The notes: generated from the sequence alone by a model not told the origin. DNA of 64,000 bases from Chryseobacterium scophthalmum (GCF_900143185.1 NZ_FSRQ01000001.1:620001-684000); one strand, 5' to 3'. Positions 1-9,227 are shown, counted from the first letter of the stretch. Translations and numbers: made by a program.

Positions 1-1
1 A

Positions 2-1222
2 TCTGTAAAATATGATATTCCTGGACTGGGAACTCCCGGAGTATTTCAGGAAAATTTTGTAAGCTATAACATAGGCGGAAATAGTCAGGAGAATTCATAT
101 CTTGTAAAACTTAGTCCTTCAGGGCAGAAATTATGGGGAACGTTTTCAACTCCCGGAATTTTTGATTTCAAATGGTTTAATGATGAATTATATCTTGTAA
201 CAGCTTATTCACCACAAATGCCTGGAAATTTCACCAATCCCGGAACATTTCAGCCAACCGCAACCGCAAATAATCTCATTTTAAAATTTAACGCTAATAC
301 AGGTCAAAAAATTTGGGGTACTTTTTATGGTACTCCTATTCATCCTACTTCATTTACAGGATATGGTATTAGTGCTATTGAAGTTAATTCTACCGGAATC
401 TATGTAAGCGGACAGAATGAAGATGATGCGTACCCAAATTATTTTGCAACTACAGGCGCTTATAAAAATCAATTGGTAAATGGTGATTTGTTCTTATCTA
501 AATTTGATTTTACCGGAAACAGAATCTGGAGCACCTATTTTGGAAGTGCAGGTTATGATGGCTTGTTTGGCACGAGCAACTTAACAGTTTTGGGAAATAG
601 AATCGTTATCACCGGAAGCCAATATGGAGCTACAAGCAATATATCAACACCCGGAGCATTTCTCACGACAGTTCCCAACACTGCTTTAGGACATACCAAT
701 ATGTATTTTGCAGAGTTTGATTCTAATGGTAACAGAATTTGGGCATCGTATTATGGTGGAATTGGCAGTAATTTTCTTGGTGAATATATCAATGCAAAAT
801 TTATGGATAACGGATCATTAGTACTGTGGGGAGCTACAGGATCACCAACAGGAATTGGAACAGAAGGTGCAGCTTACCAAAATATGATTAGTCCTTATTC
901 GAGTGCGCCGTTTGGTTTTATTGCTAAATTTAGTCTGAAAGACGGATTATCAACCTCAGAATTAAATAAGCAAAACGAGCTTCAGCTTTATGACAATCCC
1001 AATAACGGCAACTTTTATTTATCTGGAAAAGCTCTTGAAAAACAAATTACAGTTGTGAAGATCTTTGATATGTCTGGGAAATTACTCAATACAGAGCATC
1101 TCAATGCAAACAAAACTCATTATCTGCAGATGAATGGTAAATTACAACCCGGAAACTATTTAGTTGAAGCAAATACTGAAAAAGGAGAAAAACTAAAAGT
1201 CTTTAAAATGACTGTTAAATAA
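2..1222 (+). CDS. T9SS-secreted beta-propeller-like protein, 5' end missing
   Basis: The reading frame is open from the first bases of the window, so this is the C-terminal part of a longer gene. The visible protein has recurrent blocks of the form KFxxxGxxIWxTYxG (for example around bases 290-330, 500-545 and 715-760), which resemble SBBP-type beta-propeller repeats. The last ~75 residues look like a type A T9SS C-terminal sorting domain: a DNPNNGNFYLSG start, an IFDMSGK strand, a PGNYLVEA strand and a final KVFKMTVK. Proteins with this tail cross the outer membrane through the type IX system and are attached to the surface or released. The substrate or ligand cannot be told. A bidirectional terminator follows at once. 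Confidence 0.85.
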   Translation, partial: SVKYDIPGLGTPGVFQENFVSYNIGGNSQENSYLVKLSPSGQKLWGTFSTPGIFDFKWFNDELYLVTAYSPQMPGNFTNPGTFQPTATANNLILKFNANTGQKIWGTFYGTPIHPTSFTGYGISAIEVNSTGIYVSGQNEDDAYPNYFATTGAYKNQLVNGDLFLSKFDFTGNRIWSTYFGSAGYDGLFGTSNLTVLGNRIVITGSQYGATSNISTPGAFLTTVPNTALGHTNMYFAEFDSNGNRIWASYYGGIGSNFLGEYINAKFMDNGSLVLWGATGSPTGIGTEGAAYQNMISPYSSAPFGFIAKFSLKDGLSTSELNKQNELQLYDNPNNGNFYLSGKALEKQITVVKIFDMSGKLLNTEHLNANKTHYLQMNGKLQPGNYLVEANTEKGEKLKVFKMTVK

Positions 1223-1226
1223 AGAG

Positions 1227-1254
1227 AAAAGGAAGCATAATTTGCTTCCTTTTT
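1227..1254. terminator. Bidirectional intrinsic terminator
   Basis: GGAAGC (1231-1236) pairs with GCTTCC (1244-1249). The stem is extended by A-tracts and T-tracts on both sides, so it can serve the rightward T9SS cargo gene and the leftward lipoprotein gene that ends at 1253. Confidence 0.75.
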
Positions 1255-1816
1255 ATTTATCTCTTTTTCGCAAAGCATTGCCTTCGAATTGGGCCATTCT
1301 TCGAACTGTATAAGAATGATAACCTAAGCTATCAATATCTTGTAAAAGCTTGGAGATATTATAATTTTTAATGGTATCATTTTCAAAAGCAAAAGATAAA
1401 TGTCGTAAATTTTGTCGACCATCTTTCATTTTTTCTTCTGCAGCCTTCGTTTTTAAAAGATTGTAAATTTCACTGTATTTTATAATTTTCAAACTGTCTG
1501 AAGATAAAACTCTTTTTGTCGGTTTTAACTTTTCTAATCCAGTTCCGCATATTAAACTGAATAGCTGTTCATTATAATAATAGACTGAGTTATCTTTCAA
1601 AAAGATAAAATTTACAGCTCCTTTTGGATAATCGTAAAATTTAATTTCTTTAATTAAAGCTAAATCAGGATTTTTCAGTTTCGCTTCCTGAAAATGTTTT
1701 TCAATATCGTCATTAAATTTAGAAACAATAAAATCTCTCTTTTCAATATTTTTTGAATCGTCTTTTTTACAAGAGCTAATGAATAAAACTATTAATGTCG
1801 AAAAGAGAAATTTCAT
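1253..1816 (-). CDS. Small lipoprotein of unknown function
   Basis: The product is 187 aa. The start at 1816 gives MKFLFSTLIVLFISSCKKDD, a lipoprotein signal peptide with the lipobox ISSC. A longer frame reaching 1957 would run into the 3' part of uvrA and lose the signal peptide, so it is rejected. The start lies 7 bases downstream of the uvrA stop, which suggests co-transcription with uvrA. The rest is charged and Lys-rich with no motif I recognise. The function is unknown; the export signal is clear. Confidence 0.7.
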   Translation of the reverse strand: MKFLFSTLIVLFISSCKKDDSKNIEKRDFIVSKFNDDIEKHFQEAKLKNPDLALIKEIKFYDYPKGAVNFIFLKDNSVYYYNEQLFSLICGTGLEKLKPTKRVLSSDSLKIIKYSEIYNLLKTKAAEEKMKDGRQNLRHLSFAFENDTIKNYNISKLLQDIDSLGYHSYTVRRMAQFEGNALRKRDK

Positions 1817-1823
1817 GATATTA

Positions 1824-4610
1824 TTACAATTTCTCAGCAATATATTTCGCCGTATGCGATTTCTTATTCTTTGCCAGATCTTCCGGAGTACCTGCAAAAA
1901 CAACTTCTCCGCCGTATTTTCCGGCTTCTGGACCAATATCGATGATATGATCGGCACACTTCATAATATCGGGTTGATGCTCAATAACGATCACAGAATG
2001 ACCGAGATCAATCAAGGCCTGTAAAGATTTTAATAATTTTTGAATATCATGGAAATGTAATCCGGTAGATGGTTCATCAAAAACAAATAACGTTTTATCG
2101 GTTGTCACGCCTTTTACCAAGAACGAAGCCAATTTCACACGTTGCGCTTCACCTCCTGAAAGAGTAGAAGAGCTCTGTCCGAGCTGTAAATATCCCAAAC
2201 CAACATCCTGAAGCGGAGTCAGTTTTGTAACGATTTTATCTTCTTTATTTTCTCTGAAAAATTCTAATGCTTCATCCACCGTCATGTGAAGAATATCCGA
2301 AATGTTTTTTTCGTCGAATTTTACTTCCAGAACTTCATTTTTAAAACGGGTTCCTTTACATGCTTCACATTCAAGCTCGATATCTGCCATAAACTGCATT
2401 GAAACACTGATTACGCCTTCACCTTTACATTCATCACATCTTCCGCCATCAACGTTGAACGAAAAATGTTTTGGCTTGTAGCCCATCATTTTAGCACTTT
2501 TCTGCTTAGAAAACAGATCACGAATATCGTCATAGGCTTTCAGATAGGTTACAGGATTTGAACGGGATGATTTTCCGATAGGATTTTGATCAATCAGTTC
2601 AATATGCTTAATCAGTTTTTTTGGAAATTCTACAGAATCGTAATCACCTTTTTTTCCGCCCATTCCCAATTGAATCTGAATGTCGTTCGTCAGGATTTCT
2701 TTCATCAAAGTAGATTTTCCACTTCCTGAAACTCCTGAAATAACAACTAAACTTTCCAAAGGAATATCTACATCGATATTTTTCAGATTATTGGATCTTG
2801 CTCCTTTTATATGAATAAATTCTTTTGCTTTTCTGCGCTTTTCAGGAACTTTTATTTCAAGTCTTCCTGTAAGATATTTTGAAGTCAGTGTATCGGCATC
2901 TTTCAACTCCTTATAATCGCCTGCAAAAACCAATTCACCACCTAAATATCCAGCTTCAGGACCAATGTCAATAATATAATCTGCAGCTTTCATCACATCT
3001 TCATCATGCTCTACAACAATAACCGTATTTCCGATATCACGAAGATTTTTTAAAACTTCAATTAAATTTTCGGTGTCTCTGGAATGTAAACCAATCGAAG
3101 GCTCATCTAAAATATAAATAGATCCAACCAAAGAACTTCCCAAACTTGTAGCCAAATTAATTCTCTGACTTTCACCACCAGAAAGTGTATTTGATGTTCT
3201 ATTGATTGTTAAATAACCTAAACCAACTTTTAGTAAAAACTCTAAACGGGTTGTGATTTCGTACAACAATCTTTTGGCAACTTCTTTATCATGCTCTGAA
3301 AGTTTTAAAGCCTGTATCAATGGTAAAAGTTCATCCAAAGGAAGCTCAATCATCGACTGAATGTTGTTTCCATCGATTTTTACCCAGCTAGTTTCTTCAC
3401 GCAAACGCAAACCTTCACAAGTCGGGCAAAGCGTTTTACCACGGTAACGCGATAACATGACACGATACTGAATTTTATATAAATTTTCTTCAAGCATTTT
3501 GAAGAAATTATTCAAAGAAGGGAAAGTGCCTTTACCATCACCTTTCCAAAGATAACTTTTCTGCTCTTTTGTTAATTGATGATAAGGCTTATGAATAGGG
3601 AAGTCTTTCGCTTTTTTAATGAAATCTTTTTTCCATTCGCTCATTGTTTCCCCTTTCCAGGAAGCTACAGCATCTTCAAAAATCGATAAAGCTTTATTTG
3701 GAATAACAAGATCTTCATCAATTCCGATTACTTTTCCGTAACCTTCACAAGTAGGGCAAGCTCCAAAAGGATTATTAAAACTAAAAAAATGAACATTAGG
3801 CTCAAGAAATTCTATTCCGTCGAGTTCAAATTTATTTGAAAAGTTTTTTACAGTATCTGTTTCTGTATTTTTTAAAGAACAATAGCCGTGACCTTCATAA
3901 AAGGCCATCTGAATAGAATCTGCCAATCGCTGAAGAAAACTTTCATCTTCTTCATACGAAAAACGGTCGATCACTAAATTGATTTCCATTCCTTTTTCGG
4001 GAGTGAAACCAAAACTTTCCAGATCTTCAATTCCGGCAAGATTTCCGTTGACTTCTAATCTTGTGAAACCGGCCAGTTTTAAAACATTTAAAGTATCTGT
4101 AAAGCTTTCAACATCAAAATTTAACGGCGCTGTCAGTAAAAACGGAACCTTATTTTCTGAATTCTTAATAAAATCTATCACATCGGTTACCGAATCTTTT
4201 TTCACTTCTTCACCCGAAACCGGAGAGAAAGTTTTACCAATTCTCGCAAAAAGAAGCTTCATATAATCATAGATTTCTGTAGAAGTTCCTACAGTAGATC
4301 TTGGATTTGAAGAAATTACTTTCTGCTGAATAGCAATTGAAGGTGCCAAACCTTTGATGTCATCAACTTTTGGTTTTTCTAATTTACCTAAAAACTGACG
4401 TGCATAAGAACTCAGACTTTCTACATATCGCCTCTGTCCTTCAGCATAAATTGTATCAAAAGCCAACGAAGATTTTCCGCTTCCGGAAACCCCAGTAATG
4501 ACGATCAGTTTATTTTTCGGGATTAAAACATCAATGTGTTTCAGGTTGTTAAGATGTGCATTTTTAACGAAAACCTGTTTTTTAATATCTATTTCTGTTG
4601 TTGAAGCCAT
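1824..4610 (-). CDS. uvrA: Excinuclease ABC subunit UvrA
   Basis: This is the damage-recognition ATPase of nucleotide excision repair, acting with UvrB. The product is 928 aa, close to the usual ~940. Both ABC halves are present: Walker [10 protein letters not shown] at residues 40-48 and GVSGSGKST in the second half, with signatures LSGGESQR and LSGGEAQR. The zinc module of the second half is intact (CDEC and CEAC). In the first half, CPTC is present after [10 protein letters not shown], but the upstream CxxC pair expected from E. coli UvrA is replaced by FSNKFELDG, so that zinc site looks lost. The start MASTTEID sits just below a -7-like element at 4628-4635. Identity is certain. Confidence 0.97.
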   Translation of the reverse strand: MASTTEIDIKKQVFVKNAHLNNLKHIDVLIPKNKLIVITGVSGSGKSSLAFDTIYAEGQRRYVESLSSYARQFLGKLEKPKVDDIKGLAPSIAIQQKVISSNPRSTVGTSTEIYDYMKLLFARIGKTFSPVSGEEVKKDSVTDVIDFIKNSENKVPFLLTAPLNFDVESFTDTLNVLKLAGFTRLEVNGNLAGIEDLESFGFTPEKGMEINLVIDRFSYEEDESFLQRLADSIQMAFYEGHGYCSLKNTETDTVKNFSNKFELDGIEFLEPNVHFFSFNNPFGACPTCEGYGKVIGIDEDLVIPNKALSIFEDAVASWKGETMSEWKKDFIKKAKDFPIHKPYHQLTKEQKSYLWKGDGKGTFPSLNNFFKMLEENLYKIQYRVMLSRYRGKTLCPTCEGLRLREETSWVKIDGNNIQSMIELPLDELLPLIQALKLSEHDKEVAKRLLYEITTRLEFLLKVGLGYLTINRTSNTLSGGESQRINLATSLGSSLVGSIYILDEPSIGLHSRDTENLIEVLKNLRDIGNTVIVVEHDEDVMKAADYIIDIGPEAGYLGGELVFAGDYKELKDADTLTSKYLTGRLEIKVPEKRRKAKEFIHIKGARSNNLKNIDVDIPLESLVVISGVSGSGKSTLMKEILTNDIQIQLGMGGKKGDYDSVEFPKKLIKHIELIDQNPIGKSSRSNPVTYLKAYDDIRDLFSKQKSAKMMGYKPKHFSFNVDGGRCDECKGEGVISVSMQFMADIELECEACKGTRFKNEVLEVKFDEKNISDILHMTVDEALEFFRENKEDKIVTKLTPLQDVGLGYLQLGQSSSTLSGGEAQRVKLASFLVKGVTTDKTLFVFDEPSTGLHFHDIQKLLKSLQALIDLGHSVIVIEHQPDIMKCADHIIDIGPEAGKYGGEVVFAGTPEDLAKNKKSHTAKYIAEKL

Positions 4611-4627
4611 AGTAAAATTAAGACTAA

Positions 4628-4635
4628 CAAAAATA
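4628..4635 (-). promoter_or_regulatory. -7 element of the uvrA promoter
   Basis: On the minus strand this reads TATTTTTG, a match to the Bacteroidetes -7 consensus TAnnTTTG, 17 bases before the uvrA start. No clear -33 TTTG was seen. Confidence 0.45.
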
Positions 4636-4781
4636 CGAATTTTCGCTGGATTTTCTCATAAGAATTATCTTTTACTATTTTATTAATTTGAATGAGAATA
4701 ATTTAAATCACTATAAATCAATCCTTACTATTTTTTATAATAAATTAACATAAAAACGTTTCGTTTTTTTAACAATAGCTC

Positions 4782-4813
4782 TTGTTTCGTAAATATTTTT
4801 CTTGTAAAATTGC
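4782..4813 (+). promoter_or_regulatory. Promoter of the TonB receptor leader
   Basis: TTG at 4782-4784 is followed after 20 bases by TAAAATTGC at 4805-4813, one mismatch from TAnnTTTGC. It would start a leader of ~190 nt before the receptor gene. The rest of 4636-4781 is AT-rich and shows nothing. Confidence 0.5.
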
Positions 4814-4834
4814 ACCAACAAAATAGTAATAAAA

Positions 4835-4885
4835 ATGAGAACACTCTTCAGACATTTTATTACACATTTAATGAAAAAAAGATAA
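4835..4885 (+). CDS. Candidate 16-codon leader peptide upstream of the TonB receptor
   Basis: ATG at 4835 opens MRTLFRHFITHLMKKR followed by TAA. It lies just downstream of the predicted promoter and 20 bases before a terminator-like hairpin, the usual layout of an attenuator leader. Amino-acid content is not sharply biased (two His, three Arg), so the sensed signal is unclear, and the frame could be chance. No coding homology can be judged at this length. Confidence 0.3.
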   Translation: MRTLFRHFITHLMKKR

Positions 4886-4905
4886 AAAAGGTTTCTATGG
4901 CCATG

Positions 4906-4933
4906 AAAGATGCATTTACATGCATCTTTTTTT
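4906..4933 (+). terminator. Terminator-like hairpin in the TonB receptor leader
   Basis: AAAGATGCA (4906-4914) pairs perfectly with TGCATCTTT (4921-4929) over a 6-nt loop, and the T run continues to 4933. It sits between the promoter and the start codon at 5008, so it would end transcription early unless bypassed. Confidence 0.65.
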
Positions 4934-5007
4934 ATGATATCTATCATTTTTTGGTCTTGTTAAAGACTCTTAATTTTGGAAACTTCAAAAATAAACCAAC
5001 AAGTATT

Positions 5008-6819
5008 ATGAACAAGAAGCTCGGAACTGTATTTTTTCTTGCTACGTTTTGCGCACTCAGCGCACAGGTGAAAACTTCGGAAATCGATTCTGTTGAAATT
5101 CAGGGGAAATTTATTGCAACTACCTACAAAAATGCCAATCAGAATATTTCTGTGATTACAAGGGATGAGATTCTAAATTCTCCAGCTGCAAGTATTGATG
5201 AAATTCTTCAACAAATTCCCGGAATGGACATTAGAAGGAGAGGAGCAAATGGAGTGCAGAGTGATGTTGGTTTCCGTGGGAGTAATTTTGAACAGGTTTT
5301 AATTCTAGTTAATGGAATCAGGATGAATGACTCACAAACGGGTCATAATTCTTTAAACGTTCCTGTTGATTTGGATAATGTTGAAAGAATAGAAGTTATT
5401 AAAGGACCTTCAGCTAGAAGATTCGGGCAAAATGCTTACGCAGGAGCCATCAATATTATCACTAAAACTCACGTTGGAAAAAATGTAAAAATCAGCGCCA
5501 ATGCAGGTGATTATGAAACGTATGGTTTCGGATTTAATGCGAATCTTGGGAACGAAAAATTTTCAAATTCTTTACAGGCCAATTCAAATTCTTCACAAGG
5601 TTACAGACATAATACCGATTTTGAAATAAGAAATGTTTTCTATCAAAATCAGTTGAAAATAAAAAACGGAAATATCAGATTACAGGCTGGTTTTTCTGAA
5701 AAGAAATTCGGAGCCAACGGATTTTATTCTTCACCACAAGCAACTGAGCAATATGAAGAATTGCAGGCTTCCATTTTAAGTGTTGCCCATCAGCAAACTT
5801 TCGGGAAATTGAAACTTAATTCTAATGTTTACTGGAGAAGAGGACAGGATATGTATCTGTATAACAGAGAAAAGCCTGAAATCTACAGAAATATGCACAT
5901 CGGAAATAATGTGGGCGGAGAAGTGAATTCGAGTTACCAATCAAGTTTAGGAACTACAGGTTTGGGTGTAGAATTAAGAAAAGAATTCTTGGCAAGTAAT
6001 AATCTGGGCGACAGAGAACGTTTTGTAACGCAGGTTTTCTTTGAGCATCATTTTTCTTTTTTTGATAAGAAATTAAACATCAGTCCGGGAGCTTCCTGGG
6101 CAAATTATTCTACTAACGGTAATTTCTTTTACCCTGGTTTAGACGTTGGTTACACATTCTATCAGAATAATAAAGTTTTTGGAAGTATTTCAAAAGTTCA
6201 CAGAGTTCCTACTTTTACAGACTTGTTTTATATAAGCAAAACAGAGCAGGGAAATCCTAATCTTTTACCTGAAAATGCCGTATACGCAGAAGTTGGATAT
6301 CAATATCAAAACAAAGGCATTTTAGCAAAATTCAGCGGTTTCTACAGAGATTCTAATAATTCTATTGACTGGATTAAAAATTCTCTGCAAGACCCGGTTT
6401 GGTACTCAAGAAATATCGGAAATAAAGAAATAAAAGGGATCGAAGTAGAAATCGATCATAAAGTTTTCGATTGGATGAAATATACTTTGGGTTACACCTA
6501 TATCGATAATAAGCTAAAAGATTTAAATGACCTTAACTCACGTTATGCATTAGATAATCTGAAACATCAGTTTGTCGCAAAACTTCAGACAAAATTCCTT
6601 AAATACTTTACCAATGAATTGGTTTACAGATATAACGACAGAATGAATTTGGGAAGTTATCATTTGCTGGATGAAAAGCTAAGCTTTAATAAAAAAGACT
6701 TTTCTGTATATGCGTTAATCAATAACGTGACCGATTCAGAATACACGGAAACATTTGGTGTAACGATGCCTCAAAGGTGGTTTCACATTGGTTTTTCTTA
6801 CAATATTAATATTAAGTAA
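5008..6819 (+). CDS. TonB-dependent outer-membrane receptor
   Basis: The product is 603 aa. The start at 5008 gives MNKKLGTVFFLATFCALSAQ, a Sec signal peptide; longer frames upstream lack one. The plug domain covers residues ~45-150, with DEILQQIPGMDIRRRGANG, FRGSNFEQVLILVNGIRM, and IEVIKGPSARRFGQNAYAGA leading into INIITK. A ~450-residue beta-barrel follows, with typical PENA and NKEIKGIEVEI segments. There is no N-terminal CarboxypepD-like domain, so it is a BtuB/FecA-size receptor rather than SusC. It imports a chelate or cofactor using TonB energy; the ligand cannot be told. The leader hairpin suggests regulation by attenuation. A DUF2490 gene follows closely. Confidence 0.9.
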   Translation: MNKKLGTVFFLATFCALSAQVKTSEIDSVEIQGKFIATTYKNANQNISVITRDEILNSPAASIDEILQQIPGMDIRRRGANGVQSDVGFRGSNFEQVLILVNGIRMNDSQTGHNSLNVPVDLDNVERIEVIKGPSARRFGQNAYAGAINIITKTHVGKNVKISANAGDYETYGFGFNANLGNEKFSNSLQANSNSSQGYRHNTDFEIRNVFYQNQLKIKNGNIRLQAGFSEKKFGANGFYSSPQATEQYEELQASILSVAHQQTFGKLKLNSNVYWRRGQDMYLYNREKPEIYRNMHIGNNVGGEVNSSYQSSLGTTGLGVELRKEFLASNNLGDRERFVTQVFFEHHFSFFDKKLNISPGASWANYSTNGNFFYPGLDVGYTFYQNNKVFGSISKVHRVPTFTDLFYISKTEQGNPNLLPENAVYAEVGYQYQNKGILAKFSGFYRDSNNSIDWIKNSLQDPVWYSRNIGNKEIKGIEVEIDHKVFDWMKYTLGYTYIDNKLKDLNDLNSRYALDNLKHQFVAKLQTKFLKYFTNELVYRYNDRMNLGSYHLLDEKLSFNKKDFSVYALINNVTDSEYTETFGVTMPQRWFHIGFSYNINIK

Positions 6820-6830
6820 ACTTAATATTA
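6807..6830. repeat. Perfect 10-bp inverted repeat over the receptor stop codon
   Basis: TAATATTAAG (6807-6816), loop TAAA, CTTAATATTA (6821-6830). The stop codon is in the loop. It is all A/T-rich with no T tract after it, so it is a weak hairpin at best; it may mark the mRNA end or a protein site. Confidence 0.4.
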
Positions 6831-6848
6831 CCCAATCGTTAAATGATA

Positions 6849-6857
6849 TAATTTTGC
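6849..6857 (+). promoter_or_regulatory. -7 element before the DUF2490 gene
   Basis: TAATTTTGC is a full match to TAnnTTTGC, 15 bases before the start codon at 6872. No -33 TTTG is evident, and the implied 5' leader would be under 10 nt. Confidence 0.35.
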
Positions 6858-6871
6858 AAAAATTTTTTTGG

Positions 6872-7588
6872 ATGAAACTTATTTTAAGCATAAGCCTACT
6901 TTTTAGTTTAAGTATTTTCAAAGCACAGGAACATATTTCCTCTTTTAACGCTTTGACATTGACCTATAAGTTTCATCCAAAATTTTTCCTTTATGCTGAA
7001 GGACAGTTGAGAGGTATTGAAGACTACACTTATCCTGATTATTACGAAATAAAAGGAGGTTTAGGATATAATCTTACCAAAAGTCACAAACCATTCATCG
7101 GTTTAGGACGATATGCAACTTACAAAGATCACGCAATTAACAAAGAAGAATTCCGTGTTTGGTTGCAGGATGTGATAGATTTCAAAAAAGGAATTGTAAA
7201 ATTTGAAAACAGATTCCGTGCAGAAAAATCATGGTTTTATGAGCCTCAAACGGATAAGAATTCTGAAAGAATGCGTTACCGTTACCGTCTGAATGTTTCG
7301 GTTCCTTTAAATGCTAAAAAAATTGCGCCGGGAACAGTTTTCGCAAACGTTTACGATGAAGTTTTTGTCGTTACACCCATGAAACCTTCATTTGCAAGAA
7401 ACAGAGTTTATGGCGGTTTTGGATACCAAATCGATGAAAACTTCGGTATTCTTGGCGGTTATTTATGGCAGAGAGAATTTGAAGCAAAAGGAAATAAAAA
7501 CGTCCATTTTGTTTATTTTGCTCTAAACATCAATATCGACGATACCGATAACGACAACAAAACGTATCATTTCCCAGGAGCAGATTAA
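6872..7588 (+). CDS. DUF2490 family outer-membrane-type protein
   Basis: The product is 238 aa. The start at 6872 gives MKLILSISLLFSLSIFKAQE, a Sec signal peptide ending in KAQ, a common Flavobacteria cleavage context. The body alternates beta strands rich in aromatic residues (FFLYAEGQLRG, KFENRFRAEK, RMRYRYRLNV) typical of DUF2490 proteins, which are predicted small outer-membrane barrels. It lies 52 bases after the TonB receptor gene and may share its transcript. The stop is 1 base from the stop of the convergent HD gene. The molecular function is unknown. Confidence 0.75.
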   Translation: MKLILSISLLFSLSIFKAQEHISSFNALTLTYKFHPKFFLYAEGQLRGIEDYTYPDYYEIKGGLGYNLTKSHKPFIGLGRYATYKDHAINKEEFRVWLQDVIDFKKGIVKFENRFRAEKSWFYEPQTDKNSERMRYRYRLNVSVPLNAKKIAPGTVFANVYDEVFVVTPMKPSFARNRVYGGFGYQIDENFGILGGYLWQREFEAKGNKNVHFVYFALNINIDDTDNDNKTYHFPGAD

Positions 7589-7589
7589 T

Positions 7590-8036
7590 CTAATATTTCT
7601 CTGATAAATATCGGTACGCTTTCAAATATTTATTGAAACGGTGAATGTCTTTTGAAGTTAATTCCCTGTTTACCCTTCTCAAATCCATATTATCACGAAG
7701 GTCGTTGAGTTTTACCGCAACCGCAAGAGGAGATCTTTCTGTTCTTTTTACGAAATCATCATAAACTTCTTCCGGATCAAATTTTGTAAGGCAGCTTATT
7801 GCAAAAAGTATATACTCAGGAAAACCTTCAGATCTTAAATATTCAAAGCTGAATTCTTCAGGATGGTCTTCCACCACATCGTGCAAAACACCCACGATTT
7901 TTTCGTCCATTGTTTTACCGTATTCCATCACACGCATTATGTGAGCAATGTAGGGCGCATGATATTTATCTTTTTGCCCTTTATGTGCTTTATCGGCAAT
8001 TTTTATAGCTTTATTTAAAAGTTCTTCTTTTGTCAT
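7590..8036 (-). CDS. HD-domain phosphohydrolase of the RelA/SpoT hydrolase type
   Basis: The product is 148 aa from the start at 8036 (MTKEELLNKAIKIA); a further in-frame ATG at 8060 would add eight residues. The HD signature is visible: His32 in APYIAHIMRV, His52-Asp53 in VLHDVVED, and a later Asp in AVKLNDLRDNMD. This is the metal-dependent fold used by SpoT-like (p)ppGpp hydrolases, and stand-alone short versions resemble MESH1-type enzymes. The KxNDLRDN motif supports that subgroup, but substrate specificity is inference. It is convergent with the DUF2490 gene. Confidence 0.8.
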   Translation of the reverse strand: MTKEELLNKAIKIADKAHKGQKDKYHAPYIAHIMRVMEYGKTMDEKIVGVLHDVVEDHPEEFSFEYLRSEGFPEYILFAISCLTKFDPEEVYDDFVKRTERSPLAVAVKLNDLRDNMDLRRVNRELTSKDIHRFNKYLKAYRYLSEKY

Positions 8037-8143
8037 TCTTTTTGAAAAAATAGAATACAAAAATATAAAACAGCTTAGAAAAACTTGATAGTTTTGATAA
8101 AAATTTTAAGATATTTTTTCAACAATCAGTATTGCCACTGAAT

Positions 8144-8446
8144 TTATTTTACGCTTAATTTTGGTGGTTTTGCTACATCCAACAGGTTGGGCATTTTATG
8201 TAATGTAGTATCTTTTTTAGGAGCCTTTAAACTGGAATAAATTGCAGGATCTTTCGGCTTTGAAACAGGCATTTTATACAATTTAGCAATAGAACTATCA
8301 AACTTTGATGCATCTAAAGGTGTTACAATAAATGGTTTTTCAATTTTCGGAAACTTTATGGAATCAATTTTCAAAGGTATTCTGGGAGAAACCTGTGCTG
8401 AAAATGAGATAGAACTTAATATTGGGATTATTAATAGCTTTTTCAT
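8144..8446 (-). CDS. Small secreted Pro/Lys-rich protein
   Basis: The product is 100 aa. It begins MKKLLIIPILSSISFSAQVS, a clear Sec signal peptide cleaved near SAQ. The mature part is about 80 residues, rich in Pro, Lys and Ser (KIDSIKFPKIEKPF, KPKDPAIYSSLKAPK), with no cysteines and no recognisable domain. It looks like a small periplasmic or surface peptide of unknown function. The stretch 8447-8610 upstream holds no gene I can support. Confidence 0.55.
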   Translation of the reverse strand: MKKLLIIPILSSISFSAQVSPRIPLKIDSIKFPKIEKPFIVTPLDASKFDSSIAKLYKMPVSKPKDPAIYSSLKAPKKDTTLHKMPNLLDVAKPPKLSVK

Positions 8447-8610
8447 TGTTTTAAATTTTTATCAGATTTAATAATTTAAATTGGCTTAAAACTCCAAGTA
8501 TTATTATAAGACAACTGAAAACGTTTAATTATTACTTCTTTTGGAAAAGTATTTCATCAAAAAAAACTCATTTTAATATAAAAAAATCCAATAACAAACA
8601 TTTAAGCGTT

Positions 8611-8745
8611 TTATTTTCTTTTCCTTACTTTAAGATACAGTAAATAAAATAGACTAACAGGTAAAAATATAGCAATTAAAATACCTCCTATTATTCCAAA
8701 AAATGAAACTATTATTTTTAATAAAAAATAAACTGAAATCAACAT
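8611..8745 (-). CDS. Candidate 44-aa membrane protein
   Basis: The frame starts at ATG 8745 and ends at 8611. It is almost entirely hydrophobic (VYFLLKIIVSFFGIIGG, IAIFLPVSLFYLLYL) and ends in the basic tail KVRKRK, as expected for a one- or two-pass inner-membrane peptide. It begins 29 bases after the preceding membrane-protein gene. Low complexity and short length mean it could be chance in AT-rich DNA. Confidence 0.3.
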   Translation of the reverse strand: MLISVYFLLKIIVSFFGIIGGILIAIFLPVSLFYLLYLKVRKRK

Positions 8746-8774
8746 TAGAATTAATATTGGAAAAAAGATAAATA

Positions 8775-9104
8775 TTAAAAGTCCTTTTTATTTCGTTTGT
8801 CAAATTTAATTGAGGAAAAGTTAATTCTTCCTTTCAAGTTATATTTATTTTCTAGAAACTTTAGTGGAGTTAAAAGACTAAGAGGAATATAAATGGTCAA
8901 CATAATGAAATATGAAAATTCAAAATACATTAAAAATGCATTTTTTTCATTTATAATTTTATTAAATACATTTATCCACCACTTCATCAAAAAATCCGAA
9001 TTCATTCCAATAATAAAAAATATTATTAGATATAAAATCACTATAAAAATAATATAATTTTTTCGTCTTGATATTTTATTAATAAAATCAAAAAGATTGG
9101 TCAT
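8775..9104 (-). CDS. Small membrane protein of unknown function
   Basis: The product is 109 aa. The start at 9104 (MTNLFDFINKISRRKN) is preferred over an upstream ATG because it leaves a short basic N-terminus before the first membrane segment (YIIFIVILYLIIFFIIGM). A second hydrophobic stretch (FSYFIMLTIYIPLSLL) follows, then a Lys-rich cytoplasmic-type tail. No family recognised. It is followed by an even smaller hydrophobic frame and lies downstream of the fadE terminator. Confidence 0.45.
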   Translation of the reverse strand: MTNLFDFINKISRRKNYIIFIVILYLIIFFIIGMNSDFLMKWWINVFNKIINEKNAFLMYFEFSYFIMLTIYIPLSLLTPLKFLENKYNLKGRINFSSIKFDKRNKKDF

Positions 9105-9174
9105 GGTTAATTTTATACACATTCTGTAAAATAAATATACAAAGAATTTTAAACTGATTCTGAAAATATAAAAT

Positions 9175-9204
9175 AAAAAACGTCCCAAAAAATTGAGACG
9201 TTTT
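9175..9204 (-). terminator. Intrinsic terminator of the fad operon
   Basis: AAAACGTC (9177-9184) pairs with GACGTTTT (9197-9204); reading leftward the stem is followed by a T tract. It lies just past the acyl-CoA dehydrogenase stop at 9228. Confidence 0.7.
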
Positions 9205-9227
9205 GAAATCAAATTTATTTATAAAGA

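Noticed and set aside
1817..1957. N-terminal extension of the 1253-1816 lipoprotein
   Set aside because: It lies within uvrA and would destroy the lipoprotein signal.
4735..4947. 70-aa leftward frame over the TonB receptor leader
   Set aside because: It runs antisense through the promoter, short ORF and terminator hairpin and has no start context or family pattern.
4810..5007. In-frame N-terminal extension of the TonB receptor
   Set aside because: It would read through the leader terminator and place the signal peptide ~66 residues inside the protein.
4740..5007. Cobalamin riboswitch upstream of the BtuB-size receptor
   Set aside because: No B12-box or the expected ~200-nt conserved core was recognised; only the short ORF and hairpin are visible.
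6807..6830. Terminator at the end of the TonB receptor gene
   Set aside because: The stem is almost pure A/T and no T tract follows; kept only as an inverted repeat.
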